Source: Bolinopsis microptera
Lineage: Eukaryota; Ctenophora; Tentaculata; Lobata; Bolinopsidae
NCBI RefSeq assembly: GCF_026151205.1
Contig: NC_087079.1
Location: 14,446,445 to 14,510,444 of the forward strand
DNA: 64,000 nucleotides
Direction: 5' to 3'
The notes beneath the pieces are model-generated. The model was given only the letters and a program-made list of their open reading frames with translations. It ran no database searches and had not been told where the DNA came from. Both the position numbers and the translations under genes were made by a program. Of the stretch, positions 35,501 through 43,695 are shown piece by piece. The number at the start of each line of letters is the position of its first letter. Positions within the stretch are counted from its first letter, which is position 1.

Positions 35501-38500
35501 AGTTCCGTAATTTTCTGACGTTTTGTTTTATGCTCCGGTGCGATAAGCACGCTTTGTTGTTGACTAGCTTTTTGTTCACAGTGCATTTTTTATTCTGTAA
35601 TTTTGATTTGCTTTGGTTTTGACCAGTTTTTTGTTTTGTTTCGTTTCGTATTAAATATCGCTGATTGCAGACTTTATTAGCGTATCGCAGTGTATATATT
35701 ATGTTCTGTCGAAATTAAAATCCTGACAAAACCTCTCTCATTTAAGCAATGAACCTACACACCATTTTAAAGCTGTCATTCCTCCTGCCAATCGTCTACT
35801 CCGCAAACGTTTTAGTGATAGGTGGAGTACGAGGATCTCATCTCTTTGTCCCAATCGAGGTAGCGAACAAAATGGTCGGATTCGGACATAATGTAACGGT
35901 GGTAACCCCATTTAAAGAGCAGAGAGTTACTTTACAGGAGGGGACATTCCAACTGATCACAATTGAGGATTACGATGGAGATGATAGACAAGGGGAAAAG
36001 TTGATGGAAACTTGGCTAAGTTGGTTTGCTCCCGTCCTGCATCATCCATCTGTTGACATGTTTGCCAACATGCACGACAACACTGAGCTAATGAAATATT
36101 TTGTCGACCACTGGAACTCGTATCTCTTGGCGTACTTTAATGGAACAGAATTTGCGCAACTGCTCGAAAAGAGCAAGTTTGATTTGATAGTGATGGAAGA
36201 CTCGATGTCACTTATACCAATGGTACCCCTTATTGACCTCGACATCCCTATTACCTTACAAGACATTTTTGTGGCGGACCAATTTGCGACGACCGAAATT
36301 TTGGCGGTCCGAAAATATGGCGAAATTGAACAAAAACCGTCACATTTCGGACGTCACAGAAAATAAGGGTATTTTTCATCATTTTGTTTTCTGACACAAA
36401 GGAAATTCAAACTTTTCTAAAAATCGGTAAAATCATGTTGAAACCAAAATGAAACTTATAAATCGATTTCTTCATCTTCCTCTAAGGGGTCCGGCTCGAC
36501 TCTTTCAGTTTCACTTATTGAGTTTGGTATTAAATTGTTTATCTTGACTTAGTCTCTTATAAGACGTTTATGTTAGCACATAAATGTAATTTATTGTAAA
36601 TTTAAAACGTATTACTTGACATTAAATTCATCATGGAATATTGTGTTTATTTGTCCCACCATCATATCACTAACTTTTCAAGAACAAAATGAATCGATGA
36701 AGCCACAATTATTGGGATAAGCTAAAAATAATGCGACGGATTCTATTACGACGACCGAAATTTTGGCGGTCCGAAAATATGGCGAAATTTCGGGAAAACC
36801 GTCGCATTTCGTACGTTATAAAAATGTCTTGTAAGGTATCGGATTGTATTGTGGAATCGATATGAAAGTATCTCGAGACAGGCTTGGGTTACCTAGTCTG
36901 ATGAACAGCGAGCCGAGCAATTTCAACGATCTCGCGGATGATGATTCTGCACAGACTTTTTTCGAGCGATGGCAGACTTTGAAAAGAATAATGCGGTATT
37001 TACGCAATGTTCTGCCGTTTGTTGACGGCGCTGTCGGGAAAGAAGCGGCTAGAACTAATCGTCCGTAACTGACTTCTTCATGTCAGTTTACGATGTTGCA
37101 TTCGTGTTGGATCATCCGGTGTTCTCGTTCCCCTTCCTTTCCCCACCCAACGTTTTCTATCTCGGACCATTCCATCTAAAAGACCGCTCTCTCAATCCTC
37201 TCTCAGACACATTCCAAGAATTCCTGTCCAGCTGTCCCCACAAACACACCGTGTTCCTCTCCTTTGGTTCATACCTACATAACATTACTCTGTTCTCCGG
37301 TACACCCACCATCCTGGAAACTCTAAGCAAGATGGACGTGTGCGTCATCCTGAAAAGCGAAGTTGATGTTGTCTCCAAGTACCACCTCTCCACTGAAAAG
37401 TTTCTACAGCGAGCCTGGCTACCACAGAAAGACCTGCTGGGAACTGGTAAAGTGGACTTCTTTATCTCCCACTGCGGTAATAACGGTAGATTGGAAAGTA
37501 TCTACAACAATGTCCCTCTGTTGTGTGTCCCGCTGTTCGCGGAGCAGTATTATAATGCCAGAATGGTTAAAAGAAACAGCTTCGGAGTTCTTTTAACTTG
37601 GGAGAATCTAAACGAAAACACATTTAGAGAAGGCATTGTGGAGATGATAAGGGGGAAACCTGTTTATGCGGCCAACATGAAACAAGCCGTGGAGATAGCA
37701 CGTGATGATCCTGGCGCTGGAACTGATACTCTCAAGTTTTATTCTGATTTGCTTATTAGAAACGGAAAAGCCGATTTTCTTGTTAATCGTATCATTTCGA
37801 AACAGTCTTCGAATGACATATACAATATTGATATCTTCCTTGTGGTATTATCAGCTTTTGTATGTATAATTGTCGCAATTTGTGCTTGTGTTTACAAACT
37901 GTGTAAATGTTTACGCAAGAAGATGTTTAAAACCAAAACTGATTGAACCAAAATTCTTTTGTGTTGTTTTTTTTTTTGAAGTATTGTTTTACAGCTGTTG
38001 TTAATAACTAATTAGTTACGTTAAATTTGCTGGTCAAAAAGTTGATAGATAAAAAAGTTGTATGTACTTATTACGATTTGTTTATTCATCGATGAAACTG
38101 TTAAGTACGTAATACGTATTATGTAATATGACTTTTAACGAAAGTATGAAGACCTTGATTTCCTTGTCGCTCAAACGTGATATAGTCTACTAAAAACATG
38201 TGCATTATTTAGTACATAATTTTGTACATAATTTAGTACATAATTTAGTACATAGTCTAGTACATTATTTAGTACATTATTTAATACATTATTTAATACA
38301 TTATTTAGTACATTATTTAGTACATTATTTAGTACATTATTTAGGACATTATTTAGGACATTATTTAGGACATTATTTAGTACATTAATCATATGCTCCC
38401 CCTCAGAGAGAAGCAGGTACCAGGTCATATTCACGGAAGAATAAAAACAGATTACCAAACCAACCCTCACCCCAACCCTCACCCTTATCTCAGAATTCTT

Positions 38501-41500
38501 ATCAGGTATTATAAAATAATCCGCCACCTCAAGTTAAATTGATAAAGTTTTTATATGACAGAGTAAATTGACGGATACATTCTTTTTAATGTTAGTACAT
38601 ACTGTGCTAATTATTGTAGTTGCAACTGACTAGAAAGGCTTTAGCAAACAAAGCATTAACATTCTATTTTAGATCTACTCTTACATATTCTGTAATTCAG
38701 GCAACAAATTCCAAACCAAAACCGGAAAAGGCCGAAAAGAAACCCGAACTAAACGGCTGCGAGAAGAAGAACATGGTATCTGAAGTTTACAACCATAACA
38801 ATGTTCCTAATGAAGATGCCACCTCAGATTCGTACCAAGAGATAATCAAGTATTTTAGGTACGGTTATGAGTCATTGACTGGTCACGTGTTTGTGTCACA
38901 GGATGATGATCCACAACATATACATATAGATTTATAATCTATGCCGATGGTCAATAATCATGGTTTTGACTGCATTTTGTTCGTTGAAATTTTACGTAAA
39001 GCTGGAAAATAACATGGAAATAATAACTCCCTCAGAAAATTGAGAACCAACTTCGTTGACGACAGTTTTAGACCGTGTAACAAGTCAGTATTCGGAGAGG
39101 AGGTCACAACATCACGTGACCTGAGTGACCCTAGTAACGGTAGTCATGGTAACGCGGTCACGTGGTTGAGACCCCACGAGATTGATGCGGGTTACCCTGG
39201 GATCAAATGGACCGTTTTTAGAACGCCCCTTCCTACTGATATTGTGCAGGGTATGTTTAGAAATATATACCATTACTGTTTATTGTTTTCCATGAAATTG
39301 GTGTCAAATAAAACGGAACTGGTACCCAGCAGTTTTTTGTAAAAATGAGGTAAAATAGAAATAAAGTAAAAATAGAAATGAAAATAATCTAAAATAATGA
39401 TTTAATAACAATTTAATAATAATTTAATGATGCTGCCCCGGTAGGCTCGCTGGGGGACTGTTGGCTGTTGAGCTCACTCTCTGTTCTAGCAGACAGACCT
39501 AGCCTGATTGAACAAATATTTCTCAACAAATCTGTGTCTCTTGAAGGTACGACTGTTCTTGCAATCGCCAAGGATCTGTAATCTGTATTATGCATATCTT
39601 TATTTGGAATGATAATTTCTTATAACTTGTGAATTATATGACTTATGTGTTGTCGTTCAGAACAGGCAAAAAATAACCACTGGTAAGGTCCTCTCTAGCG
39701 TTCCATAGCTACATTTCATATAGATTGTTATCAAAATTAGAATCTGTAGGATTCACTCAATACTTGAAACATGTTCCTTTGTATCTGAATACAGACATCT
39801 GAATATCTCAGGGGTGTATGAAGTCCGCCTCTGTAAAGATGGACAGTGGACGAATGTGATAGTTGACGATTACTTCCCCTGCCTTCCCAGTAAGAAGCTC
39901 ATGTTCGCACAGAGTGACCGGAAGCAGCTGTAAGCATGATTTCAATGCTTTATTGTGCATATCCACATCCACAAAGTTATAAATTTCCTCGCAGATCAGT
40001 GTTTCCCCTAGTGAGCTGCTTTTCCAGGTAATCCTCTCGAATAAACTCTCAAATTGTTACAGGTGGGTTCCGATAATAGAGAAGGCAGTTGCAAAGCTAT
40101 TCGGTGGGTACCACAACCTGAAAGCTGGTCATTGCAGTGAGGGACTACAGTTACTGACCGGAGCCCCAATTGAGTGTCTCAAGATGTCCGACTATGAGGA
40201 AGATCTTGAACTTTTCTGGGGTAAGTCTAGCTTTTATTGGATCTTGAGTCATTATTACTTAGTACAGGACTCATAGATGCAAATAACAATTCCAAAAATC
40301 GAATTCCGAAGTTAAACTGCATAAAACTATATCAACATCGACTTTAACAATGTATCAAACATGGATTAATAATGTGGTAATAAGGTATTGCATACGATCC
40401 TTATTTTGTACCGTACTAATTAGAAAATTGCATCAGAATATAGAGTATTAAATTTGCTAAAACCACGGTCAAGAGCGCATTATATGAACTAACAAACATA
40501 GTTTTATTAGCGAGCACTCGCAGCAGGATCAGAACTTTGACAAAATTTAATATCGCTTTTAAAATTCAACATACCGGTGGACCCAAATTGGACTGCTGGG
40601 TGGCGCAGGGCCACATACTACTATACATTAAAGCAAAATGCAAACACTACGAAATCAATTTTTAGGAGTTATTAAAATCAAGCAATTATGTATTAATTGA
40701 CCAGTTCTTAGAATATACATGCGGAAGTCACTTATGGTTTTCGTCCCGTCCTAAACCCCCATTTTCCTTCCAACAGGTATGTTGCTGAGTTACAAAGAGG
40801 CCGGTTACCCAATGGGAGTTTGTTGTATGGGGGAGGAGGAACAGGCTGCTAGCCTAGGTTTTTAATTATATTGAACATTTATTTTACTTGACAGTTTCTC
40901 CGCTGATTGAAGACCTCCATACTTTTTCCTCGTTTTATTTTTTAACATGATTCAGTCTTATTAATATTTTGTCGCTGATTGGTCTTAAATCAATCTGTTG
41001 TTAGTTTAATGAGATGAAAATATTCTCATTTCCTTCTGTCAAGGTTTGACAACTCGTCACGCGTATTCCCTGCTAAATCTCCACGGGATAGAACACCTGA
41101 GATTGGTGCAGCTGAGGAACCCTTGGGCTAAGGATACCTGGACTGGCCCGTACAACAACAAGTGCACTAATTGGACTCAGGAACTCCGGACAGAACTTAT
41201 GGTTAGTATTAATTATTGTTATTATTTTCAAATTTAGGTCCATACTTGTCAGCTTATCAATTTTTAGTCTCTTCTTGTAAATTTAGAGTCATCTCCGAAC
41301 ATCACACATGATTAATTACCTTAATTACCAATCCAATCTTGTTCAGGTATTTGAAGATTCAAGTGAAGCAGTGTTCTGGATGGAGCTGACAGATTTTGTC
41401 CGGTACTTCACGACACTTGACGTGTGTCACCTCCACCAGGGCTGGCAGGAGTGGAGGAGTACCGGGACTCTTTCTATCACCTCTCCGGTCGTGACCTACA

Positions 41501-42198
41501 TCTCCGTCTGCGAGACATCCTGTCTTGATATATCTCTGATCCAGACCTCCCGGCGGGGCTCCAGCTTAACGAGTCTAGTAGACCTGAGTGTGGTAGTGTT
41601 GAGATGTGGCGAGGACAACACGCCCCAGTCTGTGGTGGAGTACTCCGGGAGAAGTCTCCTCAGTAACGTCACCTGCTCCACCCTCGTCTCACCTGGCACC
41701 TACATGGTCCTCCCCCTCTCCTTTCTCTCCCCAGAGTTGGACACTAAGTACACGCTGGTGTGCCTGGCTGATAAGAACTGGTGTGTGTGGCAGGGGCCGG
41801 GGTCCGCTGACTTGGTGGCTGATGTGCTCTACAAAGTGACCCTCTCAAAGGGTGAGCACCGGGACGCTCTCCAGGGATGTTCAGTCTACCAGCTGAACAA
41901 GAAGGTAGCAGGTTTGGTGATGGCGGTTGAGAACCGCAACCCACACCGCTACTTCCATATCTCGTGTGACAATCACAACACGAGCAACGTGGTCAGCACA
42001 CGTGGTCAGATCACCACGTCCGACTGGATACCTCCTCTCTCCCGCATGATCATCATGATCCTCACCCAGCTGGACGAAACGTGCGGGTTCAAGATACAAA
42101 GCTCCTACAAGTTTAGTTTACTTCAGGAGGGACCGGTGGATGAGGCAGAACATGCGCCTCCGCTTGAAGGCACACTGCACAAAGTTTACCCGCTATGA
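23501..42198 (+). CDS. CAPN15: Calpain-15 / small optic lobes (SOLH) protease, many exons
   Basis: Exons supported: 23501-23597, 23745-23827, 28051-28196, 28310-28433, 28631-28720, 28932-29096, 38701-38858, 39036-39250, 39445-39535 or -39546, 39795-39929, 40063-40220, 40777-40857, 41044-41201, 41347-42198. Three RanBP2-type zinc fingers are seen (WRCTHCTYDN...VCAACS; WICAKCFIEN...ACISC; WVCGDCAQQN...CIGC), each of the first two split by an intron. The calpain domain follows: NFVDDSF, catalytic Cys in LGDCWLLSSL, His in TTRHAYSLL, Asn in LRNPWAKDTW. The C-terminal SOL-homology region ends GLVMAVENRN...NVVSTRG. Phases agree except after the catalytic-Cys exon: the best-looking donor (39547) gives a stop, and GT at 39536 is needed. 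The N-terminal start exon was not found. Introns host a BTB gene, a UGT pseudogene and nested transposons. Confidence 0.92.
24037..25740 (-). CDS. BTB/BACK-like domain protein, intronless, in calpain-15 intron
   Basis: Single open frame of 567 codons starting at a true ATG. Residues 20-105 look like the second half of a BTB fold followed by a BACK-like start (FSQLINNLGLSELEIEDFQP, then AMFRELHKLAVVFKVGWLVDYC). The rest has helical BACK-like repeats and a C-terminal segment (ITSWKLST...SLPSPLWEDYTVRVWRHW) I do not recognise. The family often bridges substrates to Cullin-3 ligases; here that is inference only. The gene lies antisense in the intron that splits the first zinc finger of calpain-15. 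Lack of introns among intron-rich neighbours suggests a retrocopy or a family of single-exon genes. The long frame with no defect argues that it is functional. Confidence 0.65.
   Translation of the reverse strand: MSESSSENSVLIKIRNQDPRTVCVNTLTSQSSVFSQLINNLGLSELEIEDFQPEAVLLFLTALGDESLDNIEDAMFRELHKLAVVFKVGWLVDYCRNWLYIKIEEINPSPEYSLQLFLFEESCFIARKWDIKRPINLLVNKLAVVDNSCFILRYVENISDLNTVQLDYLLKLAGANNKIFIDIIDRDLETQRAMTKNLRYLFENINFDQKHGLQKQQRPYGQIFEKIANLPEITKEDLRLVLKKSAGSSNNEASPDQDVIISYSGDYVMQYPNYLYQLIDFVNEHCPNKFDMMMVVDLLLIVISPDDEQSRTTEVDTFFKQLRDSTQDKEKKLVSVQYINMIISVLEQSDGRNKDYVIKILEIIRENDILSSYFNFLQVPVSHISPLKRFPMRSSFSSSRTVLPECNRVGECGFLITRNISVLRLIENTNAGPALHPLLGVLVNLPLMLRILGLNRLKRMLSCSAARNRGHISITSWKLSTESSDYRNTGKHYHEFFSAEDMRLYKVQSVTLKNGIELSLPSPLWEDYTVRVWRHWLPDFRIPKIGRNKNEAFFVDYCIKKFLVAKH
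25966..26822. mobile_element. Possible TIR mini-transposon, diverged
   Basis: The left end CCTTATCGGACGTTATTTGA and the right end, read inward as CCTTATCGTTCATTTAACGT, are imperfect inverted repeats. Short GGACAT/GGACGT repeats lie inside both ends. The terminal CCTTA resembles the ends of the two TA-flanked elements at 36.3 and 62.2 kb. TA flanks the left end only. No coding content is seen. It sits within a calpain-15 intron. Confidence 0.4.
26823..27840. other. Intron DNA without recognisable content
   Basis: Part of the calpain-15 intron between the two halves of the first zinc finger. AT-rich; the short open frames show no family features. Nothing else seen. Confidence 0.5.
27845..28091 (+). 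repeat. GTTACCAGG minisatellite with duplicated intron-exon boundary
   Basis: Short GTTACCAGG/GTTACCAGA repeats precede two copies (27950-27999 and 28041-28091) of the same junction: CTAATTTCAG plus the first 41 exon bases encoding VCAACSRTREAGC. The second copy continues into the full calpain-15 exon, while the first runs back into minisatellite. Use of the first acceptor would shift the frame and reach a stop. Confidence 0.85.
29091..29152 (+). repeat. (GTCA)n microsatellite at a splice donor
   Basis: The donor of the exon ending at 29096 is the first GTCAGT of a GTCA tetranucleotide run. Several identical GTCAGT donors follow at 4-base steps. Confidence 0.7.
29331..30262. repeat. 366-bp satellite, intron copies (about 2.5 units)
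   Basis: Diverged tandem units of the same satellite that forms the array at 44.8-49.4 kb, with marker strings AAAATGGGACAG, CTTCCTCCGACC and AACTGACTAATTGG. They lie within the 9.6-kb calpain-15 intron. The run is cut by the MULE relic and resumes at 31585-31828 and 35056-35345. Confidence 0.85.
30365..31570 (-). mobile_element. MULE-type DNA transposon relic with TGTCGCAC subterminal repeats
   Basis: Both ends carry clusters of TGTCGCACTA(C/G)AGTACG-like motifs in opposite orientation (about 30375-30435 and 31437-31560). The minus-strand coding remnant between them (31150-30544) matches the C-terminal end of Mutator-like transposases: RSSNIAEGWHNGF, then after a small insert TNPTIWRFIDVLKKEQ. 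The N-terminal and catalytic parts are missing, so this is an internally deleted copy of about 1.2 kb. Exact ends and the usual 9-bp target duplication could not be fixed. It is inserted in the 366-bp satellite. Confidence 0.7.
30781..30929. mobile_element. 149-bp hAT-like MITE inside the MULE transposase
   Basis: Perfect terminal repeats CAGGGACAAAAGGA and their inverse, flanked by 8-bp direct repeats ATCAAGGA (30773-30780 and 30930-30937). CAGGG ends and 8-bp duplications are hallmarks of hAT elements. Removing the insert and one duplication rejoins the MULE transposase frame exactly (...GFRSLMGCTNPTIW...), so the host frame was still open when it landed. Confidence 0.9.
31585..31828. repeat. 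366-bp satellite, segment left of LINE
   Basis: A partial satellite unit between the MULE relic and the LINE, ending in the LINE target duplication ATCTCCATAT at 31819-31828. It contains a local duplication of TTTGACTTCCAGTACCTCAA. Confidence 0.85.
31829..35055 (-). mobile_element. Near-complete 3.2-kb LINE (APE endonuclease + RT), RTE-like
   Basis: Flanked by 10-bp direct repeats ATCTCCATAT (31819-31828 and 35056-35065) inside the 366-bp satellite. One open frame occupies nearly all of it. The element starts GTCAGGATGGAATGG on the minus strand and ends without a poly-A tail (GTTGATTAATA). Length, single frame and lack of a separate first ORF fit the RTE clade or a relative. Full length, long intact frame and exact duplications suggest a fairly recent insertion. 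Confidence 0.9.
31908..35057 (-). CDS. LINE endonuclease/reverse-transcriptase polyprotein
   Basis: Counting from the frame's upstream TTG in satellite DNA gives 1055 codons, but those first codons are host satellite. The first ATG at the element edge is at 35057 and the first well inside it at 35018 (MAVVTDV). Domains: apurinic endonuclease (SSWNLNGIKG, LQETKC, GDFNARLG, SDHKPVVARF) in about residues 46-325; reverse transcriptase from about 545 with GRACGPDGIPNELMK, INIDMTAAFNTI and the catalytic YADD near 790; a C-terminal region with GRRGRPRSNLF. No frameshift or internal stop is seen, so the protein may be active. It would cut target DNA and reverse-transcribe the element RNA at the nick. 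A related broken tail lies at 54.0-54.55 kb. Confidence 0.9.
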   Translation of the reverse strand: MSGWNGVTPPTSRMAVVTDVLARSLPLLTLLLLMPMSSTLNISSWNLNGIKGNILRREHLVSDAKRYHFDVVCLQETKCRDFEETIINGHKLVTLAQSDNWYHYGLGFLICPVLVPSIVAWRSLSNRVAFIDIRLTEPNGSHRMIRIVNVYGPTKKIVDDDISKVTGNSPLLQSYFNDLKTAINIPARYDLFVAGDFNARLGRCSRKEYDAGFNNHIGQFVNGLRNRNGEFLLDFIVDNGLFACNTAFQHRAKYITTWKARCVPKGRPKGSKDTVNYFKQIDHILCRTNFKVCLTDSRSFCGDLVKSDHKPVVARFKLGCEYIVHKRPRSDKIRFDVNRLNDSDIKSKFFDSFKSNIDCRVLTNNAISENSDIFGILSKCAVQVVGKVPPGKPHQYSDDPTVVKLSAERKSLQQECSLTGISDRSDLRKRINHLKRTIKKRLKSINEATANALVDVINNTDSCRSMFEANRTLAQCRMKKDGVTVHDADGNTLGSDSLKAEAIKEYFNNEFNDKDEPQLPAFIDPPGSLLCPITPEEVGRAVMKLKSGRACGPDGIPNELMKAAGYPLHCELARIYNLSFETNTYIPAIGEGILTPLQKPGKPRGPVKSIRPLTLLNGTRKVLSLVALNRINYHVDMYTGPWQAAYKQGRSCADLVWSQRMLTSVVTRRQFEYSKINIDMTAAFNTIRRQTIINPLIDAGCSRDDIRLVQYLLSNTKLKVTVNRAESGEFVINIGAYQGDSLAGKVFTLTLAGALNHIRAVISVTIPRPNPPVSDRGLPLESAYADDAELLSEDGQSLVKILEIASDILKDWSLFVNESKTVFTRVYLAETDALDAHGNKIRGNEEWRESVLLGSKLCSERDIVNRRNKANVAFYTYKKVWLNSSVQISESRKLKLYEALVTSVLLYNCSSWAAPETVMASVDVLQRKHLQRQIINTYWPTVISNENLYKRCNVSPLTERIKKARWKMLGHVLRSGDDTPAFLSFRFACLGCFDYKGRRGRPRSNLFDLLLKDIMTKNIIVIVNKRFSLSNFNDLVYKAHDRRLWRSYG
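35056..35345. repeat. 366-bp satellite, segment right of LINE
   Basis: Resumes exactly at the LINE target duplication and continues for most of a unit, then gives way to unique intron sequence. Together with the segment to the left it reconstitutes the satellite phase interrupted by the LINE. Confidence 0.85.
35749..37946 (+). pseudogene. UDP-glycosyltransferase, disrupted by a mini-transposon
   Basis: Open pieces 35749-36253, 36837-37069 and 37080-37946 together resemble a full animal UGT of about 530 residues: signal peptide, N-terminal acceptor domain, donor-binding signature HCGNNGRLESIYNNVPLL with PLFAEQYYNARM, and a C-terminal membrane anchor followed by a Lys/Cys-rich tail. UGTs conjugate lipophilic substrates in the ER lumen. 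Two lesions: a 583-bp TIR insert at 36254-36836, and a one-base frameshift near 37065 where the frame ends at TAA while the homologous frame continues in another phase. Otherwise well preserved and without introns, so the loss looks recent. It lies on the same strand inside the calpain-15 intron. Confidence 0.85.
36254..36836. mobile_element. 583-bp pogo-like mini-transposon in UGT
   Basis: Inverted ends CCTTACAAGACATTTTT flanked by TA on both sides. Direct subterminal repeats (GACGACCGAAATTTTGGCGG) occur near each end (about 36287 and 36749). The minus strand keeps a short acidic frame ending EEDEEIDL (about 36545-36456), reminiscent of the acidic C-terminus of pogo/Tigger transposases. It is thus probably a deletion derivative of a TA-targeting Tc1/mariner-pogo element. 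Confidence 0.8.
37947..38198. other. Intron spacer, nothing recognised
   Basis: AT-rich sequence after the UGT pseudogene, possibly including its former 3' UTR. No other signal is seen. Confidence 0.4.
38205..38390. repeat. 12-bp minisatellite TTATTTAGTACA, about 15 copies
   Basis: Tandem 12-base units with a few variants (TTAGGACA, TTAATACA). Because 12 is a multiple of 3, both strands read as open frames of repeating LNNV or LVHY, which are not genes. It sits in the calpain-15 intron. Confidence 0.9.
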
Positions 42199-42215
42199 TG
42201 AAGGTATTGAATCTA

Positions 42216-42840
42216 TGGAATAGTACTTCTACTTGTACTTGAAAAGGTCTCCTCCTAGTCGTTGGAGTGGCCTGCACCACATAGTAACTCCTTTCTCCGG
42301 TGTATTAGACCTCTCCAGTGAACCCTGTCTGTAGCTTGTTGTTCTGCATCTTCTATCGTGATGTTATCGACACCTGTGAAGATTGCTGCATCCTCCCGGA
42401 CACATGACAACCAGTTTTTCCTAGGTCTACCTCTCGACCTTTTACCATGCTTTGGGATCCAGTGCAGAAGATAGTTTGGTATTCTTTCTTCTGGCATCCT
42501 CACCACATGGCCAAACCATCGGAGTCTAGCTGCTCGTACGAAAGTATCAGCAGGGGCGATGTTAGCCCGCTTAAGTACATCAGCATTAGATACATGATAA
42601 AACCATTTTATTTTCAGGATTCTCCTCAGACATCTATGATGGAACACCTCAAATCTTTTCATCTGCGTCTGTGTGGTATTCCATACCTCACTTCCATAAA
42701 GCAGTATAGTGAGAACAGCCGCTTTGTAAATCCTGATTTTAGTTGGAGTCTTGATGTTGCGACTGTACCATATACTGCTGAGCTGATAGAATGCCCCAGA
42801 GGCCTTTTGAATTCGAGCTGACAGTTCTTTGGAATAGTAC
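42216..42840 (-). mobile_element. 5'-truncated LINE in the calpain-15 3' flank
   Basis: An insert at 42227-42829 is flanked by 11-bp direct repeats TGGAATAGTAC (42216-42226 and 42830-42840). Its minus-strand frame of about 195 codons is the tail of a LINE polyprotein (ILLYGSEVW, RWFGHVVRMPEERIPN, GRPRKNW). Endonuclease and RT catalytic motifs are missing, the usual result of aborted reverse transcription. It begins 28 bases after the calpain-15 stop, so it probably lies in that gene's 3' UTR. A decayed tail of the same family lies near 59.86-60.2 kb. Confidence 0.88.
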
Positions 42841-43579
42841 ATAGCGATAATACTTATTATATTAGTGGTAGTCAGAACAATACAAATTAACGATCTTTAG
42901 ATTGAGTCCTTAAGAAAATTTCTCTCATACTAAATATTGTTTCAACTTTCTACCATTGATATTTTCTATTTATAGTCACTTTCCAGTTCCACGGCAAAGT
43001 GGTCACCAATCGGTTAGAATCTGACAACCACTTGTTGCATCGTTAAATTGAATTAGATGGAAATGGAATGAGCTGTCGATTGTAAGACTTTTATTTAAAA
43101 TTTAATTGAACTGTGAATTGTAGTCTTAAATTCTTGTGAAATTTAAATAGTTATAGTTGTATAAACCAGTTTAATATGTTAATTGTATGTACATCATTTA
43201 TCTAGGATATTTGTATACAGTTTCTTCTCATAATTTTTTATGTCGAGCGGAACTTGAATTTAAATTAGGTCGGATGTACTGAGTGTTTTGTATATAATTA
43301 TATTATATATTATAGACGAACCAGTTGATATTCTTTCTATGCAGAAATTATGAATAATTTACCATAAATTTATTATAATGTTGAGTTAGCTATTTATCGA
43401 ATGTCATTATATTTTCATCATTGATGGACGGTCATGTATTACTATTATAATTGTTTTATTTTGTTTGTCAAAACTGACTGAACAACATGAGTGTTTTCAG
43501 TGAGCAGGATCAGCCAGAGTTACTTTTAAATAATTAAAAATAGCGCGTTCCATCCAGATGAATTATCTGGTACAGGGTG
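42841..43579. other. AT-rich 3' flank of calpain-15
   Basis: No gene seen. Segments here (the CAGAAATTAT..AATAATTT block and GACGGTCAT..GTTTTATTTTGTT, then GTGAGCAGGAT) have weaker counterparts at 55095-55260, downstream of the calpain-15 fragment copy, which suggests that duplication extended into this flank. Confidence 0.5.
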
Positions 43580-43587
43580 ACTGAAAC

Positions 43588-43687
43588 TTGTCATACGTTG
43601 TATGACCCGCCGCGCACGAAGTGCGCGGCTCCCCCTGTATCGTCAGGACGATAGTGTATCGACCGTAAGGGTCGCAACGTAATACAA
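43588..43687 (+). mobile_element. 100-bp multi-hairpin mini-element, copy 1
   Basis: Flanked by exact 8-bp direct repeats ACTGAAAC (43580-43587 and 43688-43695). Ends are inverted repeats TTGTCATACGTTG/TTGTATTACGTTG with two mismatches. The insert folds as a chain of hairpins: 43590-43606, 43609-43629 (9-bp perfect GC-rich stem), 43638-43653 and 43660-43674. No coding capacity. The superfamily is not recognised; 8-bp duplications occur in hAT, Merlin and P-type elements, but these TTGT ends match none I can name. Confidence 0.8.
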
Positions 43688-43695
43688 ACTGAAAC

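Noticed and set aside
38171..38527. Open frame of repeating LNNV residues
   Set aside because: Product of the 12-bp minisatellite; the opposite strand is equally open.
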